A stretch of DNA of 35,883 nt from Coriobacteriales bacterium (GTDB lineage Bacteria > Actinomycetota > Coriobacteriia > Coriobacteriales > UBA8131), in assembly GCA_031263105.1 (NCBI GenBank), contig JAISGJ010000236.1:1-35883 (forward strand), in the 5' to 3' direction. Made by a program: the position numbers and the translations under genes. Shown here piece after piece: positions 31,220 through 35,883 of the stretch (position 1 is its first letter; every line of letters starts with the position of its first letter). Below the pieces are notes generated by a model. That model did not search any database. It was not told where the DNA came from and was given only the letters and a program-made list of their open reading frames with translations.

Positions 31220-31584
31220 CGGAGCTCAAGGCGATCCTCGACCTCGTGGGCGACCTGGGCGCGACCTCTACCCTCGCGCTGGCGGCCGCGCTGTTCGCGG
31301 CCCGCAGGAGGCTCTTCGCGTACCTGCGCGTCGTTCTCGGCATCGAGGCCGTCGAGTGCAAGGTGCTGCGCGAGACCATACTCAACAACATCCGCCACGC
31401 CCCCCACAAGGCCGAGGCCATCAGGTCGGACTACGACGACTACAAGGCCATGAAGGGCAACACCTACCTCGACAAGGTGGTGGCGGAGTGGCACGAGTCC
31501 TACGAGCGGGGCCTCATCGCAGAGAGGCTCGGCACGTGGGACGGGCATGAGCGGCGAGGACGGGAGGGAGGTGAATCGACATGA
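31216..31584 (+). CDS. Hypothetical membrane-associated protein of lysis region
   Basis: A 122-aa protein with one hydrophobic segment (LGATSTLALAAALFAARRRL, about 13-32) and a polar helical rest containing IRSDYDDYKAMKGNTYLDKV. The YxxYKxxxGNxY pattern is shared with small proteins encoded before holins in many phages of Gram-positive bacteria. A holin-like or lysis-accessory role is possible but unproven. The ATG overlaps the fibre stop and its own stop overlaps the holin ATG. Confidence 0.65.
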   Translation: MTELKAILDLVGDLGATSTLALAAALFAARRRLFAYLRVVLGIEAVECKVLRETILNNIRHAPHKAEAIRSDYDDYKAMKGNTYLDKVVAEWHESYERGLIAERLGTWDGHERRGREGGEST

Positions 31585-31817
31585 ACCTTTTAGCAATCGG
31601 GAAGCGCAAGTACCTGTACTACGTGACGGCCATATACGCCCCGAGCGTGATTCTGGCCGTGGCGCTGATGAACGTGTGGGGGGCCCCCTGCACGGAGCAG
31701 GTGACCTACACGCTGGAGGCCGTGGGGACGTTCCTGGGCGCGATATCGGGCGTGTTCGGGCTGGCGAACTACAGCCCGGCGCAGGGCGCACAGGCAGGGC
31801 CGGAAGGCACCGACTAG
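31581..31817 (+). CDS. Holin
   Basis: A 78-aa protein with two predicted membrane helices, YLYYVTAIYAPSVILAVALM (about 11-30) and EAVGTFLGAISGVFGLANYS (about 46-65). A short loop and a polar C-terminus complete it. Size, topology and position just before the endolysin fit a small two-helix phage holin, which permeabilises the membrane at lysis. GGGAGGTGAATCGAC precedes the ATG. Confidence 0.85.
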   Translation: MNLLAIGKRKYLYYVTAIYAPSVILAVALMNVWGAPCTEQVTYTLEAVGTFLGAISGVFGLANYSPAQGAQAGPEGTD

Positions 31818-31833
31818 AGAGAGAGGTAGTGAC

Positions 31834-31926
31834 ATGGAAGACAAGACCGCTGACGGGGCCATGGGCCAGGAGGAGATCGAGGCCATGGGGCCGGGCGACG
31901 ACATGCCCGAGGAGGTGGCGTCATGA
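31834..31926 (+). CDS. Very short acidic protein between holin and endolysin
   Basis: A 30-aa open frame (MEDKTADGAMGQEEIEAMGP to the end DDMPEEVAS) with AGAGAGAGGTAGTGAC upstream. It is coupled to the endolysin by an ATGA overlap at 31923. It is acidic with no membrane segment. It may be a genuine small protein or a leader whose translation couples endolysin expression to the holin. Confidence 0.5.
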   Translation: MEDKTADGAMGQEEIEAMGPGDDMPEEVAS

Positions 31927-32888
31927 GCCTGGATATCGTGCAGATCCCCGCCGACCCCTCCAACTACACGCGGAACCGCGCCGCGCAGGGCGGGCGCGTC
32001 ACGCACGCCACCGTCCACCACGCGGCGGGCACCTCGCTGCAGGGGGTGGACAACACGTTCCGGACGCCGGGCCGCAGCGCGAGCACCCACTACGGCGTGC
32101 AGGACGGGCAGGTGCACCAGTACCTGCCCGAGACGGACGTGCCGTGGTCGGACGGGAGCTGGGCGAGCAACATCAGCACGGTCAGCATGGAGCTGGTGGA
32201 CGCGGGCGGCGCGCCGGACTGGCCGGTGTCGGAGGCCACATTCGACACGGCGGCGCAGCTCGTGGCGGACATCCTCAAGCGTCACGGCCTGGGCCCCGCC
32301 GTCAAGGGCGTGAACGTGTGCTGGCACCAGATGTACTCCGCGACGGCCTGCCCCGGGCCGTGGATGCTCCGCAACATGGACAGGTTCGTGGCATTGGTCA
32401 ACAAGTACATGGAGGTTCCCGTGACAAAAGAGAAGAAGGTGCAGATGTACGCGTACAACGGCACCGACGCCCAGATGTGGAGGCCCGTCCTCGTGGCGGA
32501 GAACGCCTACACGCTGGAGAGCAAGGCCAAGCCCGGGTACTTCCTCGGGGTCGCAGGCGGCGCACACAGGGCGGGCGTCCTCATTCAGGCCCAGCCCAGG
32601 ATGGCGAACGCCGCGAGGCAGCAGTTCAAGCTGGTGCACTATGCCGACCGTAAGTACGTCCCTGCATGGGCGGCCCCTTTGCAGATAGTGCCCTGCACCG
32701 GCAACGGGAAGGGGCTGAGGCTCGACGTCAAGGCCGCATCGAAAGACGACGGGGCGGCCCTTCAGCTGTACGCGGCCAACGCGACCGCCGCCCAGAAGTT
32801 CGTCATATACGACCACGGGGACGGCTATTGGAGCCTTGCCTGCATAGGCACAGGAACGGTCGTCGACCTCGCCGCAGGCGGGAGGTAG
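31923..32888 (+). CDS. Endolysin: N-acetylmuramoyl-L-alanine amidase with ricin-type domain
   Basis: A 321-aa endolysin. Residues ~1-160 are an amidase_2 zinc amidase that cuts the bond between muramic acid and the stem peptide. Zinc ligands are likely in TVHHAAG (about residue 32) and WHQMYSATACPGPWM. Residues ~175-321 contain ricin-like lectin repeats (NGTDAQMWRP, ANAARQQFKLV, ATAAQKFVIYDHGDGYW) for wall binding. The last repeat stops early at VVDLAAGGR. The amber stop is followed in the same frame, one codon later, by the start of the SH3 protein. Confidence 0.93.
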   Translation: MSLDIVQIPADPSNYTRNRAAQGGRVTHATVHHAAGTSLQGVDNTFRTPGRSASTHYGVQDGQVHQYLPETDVPWSDGSWASNISTVSMELVDAGGAPDWPVSEATFDTAAQLVADILKRHGLGPAVKGVNVCWHQMYSATACPGPWMLRNMDRFVALVNKYMEVPVTKEKKVQMYAYNGTDAQMWRPVLVAENAYTLESKAKPGYFLGVAGGAHRAGVLIQAQPRMANAARQQFKLVHYADRKYVPAWAAPLQIVPCTGNGKGLRLDVKAASKDDGAALQLYAANATAAQKFVIYDHGDGYWSLACIGTGTVVDLAAGGR

Positions 32889-32891
32889 GTC

Positions 32892-33236
32892 ATGGGCAGG
32901 ACCAAGGGCAAGGCCGTGACCGGCCCCGTCAACGGCGTCACCCTCAACGGGGCGACCGTGGCCCTCCCTGGGACGGAGCTCACCACCGGCCGTGCGCGCG
33001 TGGTGCCCTACGTCCCGTCGGACGCCCCCGAAGGGGCGAAGCCCCCGAAGGCGGGCGAGAAGGTCACGGTGATCCCGAGGGAGGCGCACGTCCGCTCCAC
33101 GCCCCGGAGGCTCGACGACCTCTCCAACGTCGTCGGCGCGGTCCGGCGCGGCGACGCGCTGGACGTCCTCGAGCGGCTGGACGGGTGGGTGCGCGTCGGC
33201 GAGGGCAGGTACGTCTTTGCCGAGTGCGTCAGGTAG
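32892..33236 (+). CDS. SH3-domain wall-binding protein (endolysin accessory)
   Basis: A 114-aa protein ending in a bacterial SH3 domain (VTVIPREAHVRSTPRRLDDL, then GAVRRGDALDVLERLDGWVR and YVFAECVR). Such domains bind peptidoglycan bridges. It lies in the same reading frame as the endolysin, separated only by TAG-GTC. GGAGG at 32881-32885, inside the last endolysin codons, is a correctly spaced ribosome-binding site for ATG 32892. It may bind the endolysin as a separate subunit or arise partly by readthrough. Last gene before the terminator. Confidence 0.8.
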   Translation: MGRTKGKAVTGPVNGVTLNGATVALPGTELTTGRARVVPYVPSDAPEGAKPPKAGEKVTVIPREAHVRSTPRRLDDLSNVVGAVRRGDALDVLERLDGWVRVGEGRYVFAECVR

Positions 33237-33251
33237 GCCGCAGCAGAGTCA

Positions 33252-33291
33252 GGCCCCCGTCCGGATCGTCCGGGCGGGGGCCGTTTTTTTT
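33252..33291 (+). terminator. Strong terminator of late operon
   Basis: A 14-bp stem (GGCCCCCGTCCGGA with TCCGGGCGGGGGCC, one G-T pair) around a TCG loop ends at 33282 and is followed by eight Ts (33284-33291). It ends the ~19.5-kb late transcript directly before the attachment region, keeping late transcription out of the opposing integrase gene. Confidence 0.95.
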
Positions 33292-33317
33292 GTGCCCGGA
33301 GCCGGCCCCCGCCGCCG

Positions 33318-33367
33318 TGTGCCATCCTGTGCCATCGGGTGTCAAGATGTGCCGTGATGTGCCGTTG
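33318..33367. repeat. Left arm-type integrase sites (10-bp array)
   Basis: TGTGCCATC occurs at 33318 and 33328, a degenerate GGTGTCAAG at 33338, and TGTGCCGT at 33348 and 33358: five units at exact 10-bp, one-helical-turn spacing. They lie about 80-130 bp from the att core. Similar units lie on the other side at 33513 and 33523, as expected for arm-type binding sites of a tyrosine integrase. Confidence 0.65.
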
Positions 33368-33447
33368 TCGTGGTAAGTCGCGGGGTGACGCGGGGCGTAA
33401 GATTGTGGCGCCTGCCTCGCAAAACGGGGTTTTCCCACAAAGCCGGG

Positions 33448-33470
33448 TGGCGGAGGGACAGGGATTCGAA
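33448..33470 (-). other. attP core: 3' end of tRNA-Ser gene
   Basis: Read on the minus strand, these 23 bases are a T-loop (TTCGAAT), T-stem half (CCCTG), acceptor half (TCCCTCC), discriminator G and CCA. This is the 3' end of a tRNA, and discriminator G with a GGAGGGA acceptor fits tRNA-Ser. Neighbouring bases do not continue the tRNA, so this is a phage-borne identity segment that restores the host tRNA after integration. It lies 50 bp from the integrase stop. Confidence 0.85.
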
Positions 33471-33512
33471 GGCCGGGGCATAGTGCATCTGCCTGCACAA
33501 ACGCGTTTTGGG

Positions 33513-33532
33513 TGTGCCGTCAGGTGCCGTTC
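33513..33532. repeat. Right arm-type integrase sites
   Basis: TGTGCCGTCA (33513-33522) and GGTGCCGTTC (33523-33532) repeat the left-arm motif in the same orientation with the same 10-bp spacing. They overlap the last codons of the integrase gene. Confidence 0.6.
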
Positions 33533-34614
33533 GCTGCCCTCGCGTAGGCCCGGTCGATCGCCTTCGCGTCCTCCTTGAGGTCCGTCAGCAGGGGGCGGAC
33601 GTAGCGGTTCAGCGTGGTGGTCACGTCGGTGTGCCCGAGCCACTTGGAGACGGACGCGACGTCGATGCCCGCCCGGATCGCGGCGGTCGCGAAGGAGTGC
33701 CGCAGCGTGCTCATGTTTATCCTCGGGACGTCGTGCGCCTCCCTGAAGCGCTCGATGAGGGTGGTGGCGCGGCGCGGCTTCACCGGGCGGCCGCCGTGGT
33801 CGGCCACGGGGCCGGCGATGCGGGTGACGCCGCCGCAGTCGCGCAGCGCGACCATCTGCCCGAAGGCGAAGTCGGTCATGGGGACCGTGCGCCGCGACTG
33901 CCTCGTCTTCGGCGGCGTCATGTCCGGCTCGCCGACCGTGTACGTGTAGGTCTGCCTCACATGTATCTCGCGCCTGCCGAAGTCGACGTGCCCCCACTCG
34001 AGCCCCAGTATCTCGCCCTTGCGCAGCCCGAAGCACAGGCCCAGGACGAGCAGCGCCCGCGTCTCGGCGTCCCCGGCGAGCCCGATCACCCTCCTGTGCT
34101 CGCCGAACGACGTGAGCCACTCGCCCCTGCGGTCGCGCGTGCTCTCCTTCGGCGGCATCCTGTAGCGGCCGGCCGCGGGGTTGTGGGCGAGCACCTCGTT
34201 GTCGACGGCGTGGGACAGGACGCAGCGCAGCGTGTCCCGGGCGTTCTCGGCGATGCTCGCCGTGTCGCACGCCGACAGCATCCTCTGTATCTCCGAGTGC
34301 GTGACGTCCCCTATCAGGCGCCCGCCGAGCCAGGGGCGTATCCTCAGCTCTATGTCGCGCCTGTACCCGGCGAGGGTGTTCTTGCGCAGTATCTCCTCCT
34401 TGTCCGGGAGGAAGTGGCCGTCGATGTACGCGGAGAGCGTGATGCGGTTCGAGCGCCCCCGCAGGTCGCGCTTGAGCATCTGCAGGTCGATCTCGGCCCT
34501 CCTGGCCTCCTTCGCCGTCCTGCACGAGGCCGTCTTGCGGTCGCGGCTGCCGTCGGGCCTGGTGCCGATGTCCACCTGGACGCGGTAGCCGGTCTTGGTC
34601 CTGTAGATGCTCAT
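33520..34614 (-). CDS. int: Tyrosine integrase
   Basis: A 364-aa phage tyrosine recombinase. The N-terminus has an AP2-like arm-binding beta sheet (YRTKTGYRVQVDIGTRPDGS) and a SAM-like core-binding domain (~60-150, LSAYIDGHFLPDKEEILRKN). The catalytic domain shows Arg I in LCFGLRKGEILGLEW and the motif II region STLRHSFAT, where Ser stands at the usual first His of HxxR. It continues with WLGHTDVTTTLNRY, with the His and probable nucleophile Tyr. It would integrate the phage at tRNA-Ser. AGGAGGCGCACG precedes the ATG. The gene ends beside the att core and arm sites. Confidence 0.93.
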   Translation of the reverse strand: MSIYRTKTGYRVQVDIGTRPDGSRDRKTASCRTAKEARRAEIDLQMLKRDLRGRSNRITLSAYIDGHFLPDKEEILRKNTLAGYRRDIELRIRPWLGGRLIGDVTHSEIQRMLSACDTASIAENARDTLRCVLSHAVDNEVLAHNPAAGRYRMPPKESTRDRRGEWLTSFGEHRRVIGLAGDAETRALLVLGLCFGLRKGEILGLEWGHVDFGRREIHVRQTYTYTVGEPDMTPPKTRQSRRTVPMTDFAFGQMVALRDCGGVTRIAGPVADHGGRPVKPRRATTLIERFREAHDVPRINMSTLRHSFATAAIRAGIDVASVSKWLGHTDVTTTLNRYVRPLLTDLKEDAKAIDRAYARAANGT

Positions 34615-34648
34615 CGTGCGCCTCCTGTGGCCGTTCTCTGCGCCTGCT

Positions 34649-34678
34649 TTGACACGCCCCCTGCGTCCGTGCTACAAT
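34649..34678 (+). promoter_or_regulatory. Consensus sigma-70 promoter facing the toxin gene
   Basis: TTGACA (34649-34654), 18-bp spacer, TACAAT (34673-34678): the best promoter I see in the window. It lies 35 bp upstream of the integrase start but fires the opposite way. No plus-strand protein follows; instead the sequence holds three hairpins ending in a terminator. Confidence 0.8.
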
Positions 34679-34684
34679 CTCCGT

Positions 34685-34765
34685 ACAAATTCCTTCGGGA
34701 TCGCCCCCGCGAGAGCGTGGGGCTAACAGGACTGGCCGAGCAGCAGCTCGGCCAGCTTCCTTTTC
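34685..34765 (+). ncRNA. Predicted three-hairpin small RNA convergent with PemK/MazF-like toxin
   Basis: From the predicted start near 34685 the RNA would fold into a short UUCG-type hairpin (TCC-TTCG-GGA, 34691-34700) and an 8-bp hairpin with one bulge and a GAGA tetraloop (34703-34723). A perfect 10-bp hairpin, CTGGCCGAGC-AGCA-GCTCGGCCAG (34732-34755), is followed by CTTCCTTTTC. The last hairpin lies inside the toxin's final codons on the other strand. A strong promoter, compact structure and terminator make an RNA gene likely. As no protein antitoxin is present, an RNA antitoxin role is the leading inference. Confidence 0.65.
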
Positions 34766-35124
34766 AGGGCGTCGAACTCCTCCTGGCCGACCATCCCCGT
34801 CTTGTTCGCCAGCCTCGCGCTGTCCCAGACCCCGGCCTGGCTCAGGAGGGCGACGCTCGGCCTTCCCTTGACCGTGACCTCGTGGTAGTGCCTCCCGCGA
34901 TTCCTGGTGGTCGAGAGCGGGACGCCCCAGAACAGCCAGTCGTTGAACTTCTTGACGACCAGCACCGGGCGGCGGAACATGGGCCCCTTCCCGTCCTCCT
35001 CGAACCCGACGTTCTCGCCGATGCTCGTCCAGAAGACGTCGCGCTCCTTGAACGACGCGTGGCGGCCCGCGTTGTTCACCCCCGCCTTGACGGGCATCCA
35101 CCTGCTGTAGTCCTTCTCGCCCAT
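34723..35124 (-). CDS. PemK/MazF-like toxin
   Basis: A 133-aa protein of the PemK/MazF endoribonuclease type. Visible are FKERDVFWTSIGENVGFEED, then PMFRRPVLVVKKFNDWLFWG and VPLSTTRNRGRHYH, corresponding to the beta strands around the MazF active site. VALLSQAGVWDSARLANKTG and a C-terminal helix (EEFDALKRKLAELLLG) complete it. MazF-fold toxins cut mRNA and arrest growth. ATG 35124 is chosen since GAGAAGAGAGGGAGC precedes it; an upstream in-frame start gives only low-complexity residues. No small antitoxin ORF adjoins it. Position between integrase and repressor suits a phage-defence or addiction gene. Confidence 0.82.
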   Translation of the reverse strand: MGEKDYSRWMPVKAGVNNAGRHASFKERDVFWTSIGENVGFEEDGKGPMFRRPVLVVKKFNDWLFWGVPLSTTRNRGRHYHEVTVKGRPSVALLSQAGVWDSARLANKTGMVGQEEFDALKRKLAELLLGQSC

Positions 35125-35195
35125 GCTCCCTCTCTTCTCCTCTCCGCCTTCCGGCCCCTCCGGCCCCCTCCCCCTCGCCCGCTGCGGCCCAGAGG

Positions 35196-35840
35196 CTACT
35201 GCCCGACACTCCACGCGACGTAGTCCTGCTCGCTCGAGAAGATGCTGTTCCCGTAGAGCAGCTTCGCTATCCCGTCCTCCTCGAGGAAGTACAGGTGCTT
35301 CGTGAAGGACCCGCCGGGCGCGAGGTTCCCCGACGACATCTCGTCGGTCGCCCCCTCGACCATGAAGGCGGTGCTGTCCCGCACGCCGCTCACGGTCTGC
35401 GCCTGCCAGTCGAACGGGTTGAACGAGTGCTCGCGGTCGGAGCCGTTCGTGTAGGACACCGTCACCTGTATCGCGGGCTTGTCCTCGTAGTCGTACCAGC
35501 CCGCCTCCACCGCGTCGACCGAGACGGTCAGCCCGTCCTGCACCTCGTAGGCCGTGCCGACGGGGAGGTTCTGCGGGTCGGGGCCGGGCTCCGGCTCGGG
35601 CTCCTCCGCGTCGGGAGCCGCCGCCCCCGTGGCCCCGCCCGGCTCCTCCGCCACGGGCCTGTCGGCGGGAGGCGCGTCCTCGCCGCCGCCGCTGCTCGCC
35701 GCCGCTATGCCGATGCCGATGACGGCCACGACGAGGATCCAGAGCCAGGGACGCTTATAGACCGGCTTCTTCACCCGGGGGGGGGGGGGGGGGGGGGGGG
35801 CCGGGGTGGGGGAAAGGCACGGTGCGCGCAGGTGGACCAT
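35196..35840 (-). CDS. DUF4352-type membrane-anchored protein, N-terminus uncertain
   Basis: A protein of up to 214 aa. A basic segment (VKKPVYKRP) precedes a membrane helix (WLWILVVAVIGIGIAAASS). An acidic Pro/Gly linker and a C-terminal immunoglobulin-like DUF4352 domain follow (LTVSVDAVEAGWYDYEDKPA, IQVTVSYTNGSDREHSFNPF, NLAPGGSFTKHLYFLEEDG). It should sit outside the cell, attached to the membrane. Such genes beside phage repressors are probably lysogenic-conversion genes. Sequence upstream of ~35776 passes through a 24-base homopolymer, so the true start cannot be trusted and may be missing. Confidence 0.72.
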   Translation of the reverse strand: MVHLRAPCLSPTPAPPPPPPPRVKKPVYKRPWLWILVVAVIGIGIAAASSGGGEDAPPADRPVAEEPGGATGAAAPDAEEPEPEPGPDPQNLPVGTAYEVQDGLTVSVDAVEAGWYDYEDKPAIQVTVSYTNGSDREHSFNPFDWQAQTVSGVRDSTAFMVEGATDEMSSGNLAPGGSFTKHLYFLEEDGIAKLLYGNSIFSSEQDYVAWSVGQ

Positions 35841-35883
35841 TGGGGTTCACATAGTTTTCTTTGGCGCCCACTTGGCGGGACAA
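35777..35883. other. Poly-G run and unreliable right end
   Basis: Positions 35777-35800 are 24 consecutive Gs, followed by 83 bases with no supported gene apart from the doubtful N-terminus of the DUF4352 protein. Mirrored by poly-C at the left end, this looks like read-end poly-G artefact joined to unrelated or low-quality sequence. Confidence 0.65.

Noticed and set aside
33448-33470. A complete tRNA gene
   Set aside because: Only the T-loop to CCA part is present. The flanking bases do not form the D or anticodon arms, so it is an att identity segment.
34723-35214. Longer toxin start at 35214
   Set aside because: The extra 30 residues are low complexity and the ATG at 35124 has a clear ribosome-binding site followed by the family-typical sequence.
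35777-35800. G-quadruplex-forming element
   Set aside because: A pure 24-G run at a contig end, mirrored by poly-C at the other end, is more simply a sequencing artefact.

Overview
The window is an almost complete genome of a temperate siphovirus-type phage of a high-GC Gram-positive host. GC content is high, Arg is often coded by AGG, GTG/TTG starts and ATGA/GTGA overlaps are common, and the gene families (DUF2800/DUF2815/PolA/VapE replication set, SPP1-like head, Gp15 tail chaperone) are those of Bacillota and Coriobacteriia phages. I infer a Coriobacteriia host (Olsenella, Collinsella or Eggerthella type). No ribosomal or other marker gene confirms this.

Layout: a leftward S24-type repressor (187-837) and a rightward Cro-like gene (985-1410) flank a switch region with three CCCAATTGG-like operators. 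A rightward early operon follows (1407-13792). It holds small regulators, a secreted lytic-transglycosylase-like protein, the replication/recombination set (DUF2800 nuclease, DUF2815, family A DNA polymerase, VapE-type primase-helicase, a candidate iteron origin at 9018-9340, VRR-NUC nuclease, SNF2-like helicase), DNA/nucleotide-modification cassettes, an HNH nuclease and a sigma-region-4-like late regulator. A late promoter with tandem repeats and a leader terminator (13824-13914) precedes the terminase, head, tail and lysis genes (13929-33236), which end at a very strong terminator (33252-33291).

The attachment region is next. A core identical in form to the 3' end of a tRNA-Ser gene (33448-33470) is flanked by 10-bp-spaced arm-type repeats, followed by a leftward tyrosine integrase. 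Beyond it are a leftward PemK/MazF-like toxin gene and a DUF4352-type membrane-anchored protein, probably lysogenic-conversion genes. attP is internal and whole, and the lysogeny genes lie at both window ends, so the sequence looks like a circular (excised or virion) genome opened between DUF4352 and the repressor. The poly-C and poly-G runs at the two ends look like sequencing artefacts.

The most unusual items are: a strong promoter and a three-hairpin ~80-nt RNA gene convergent with the PemK/MazF-like toxin and lacking any protein antitoxin; a minor head (MuF) protein whose C-terminus is a low-GC, CdiA-like PD-(D/E)XK nuclease toxin domain; two tandem minus-strand hairpin RNA units in the gap right after that toxin; the iteron-like origin; direct repeats flanking the methyltransferase cassette; a +1 frameshift in the tail chaperone; and an endolysin separated by one in-frame amber codon from an SH3 wall-binding protein.
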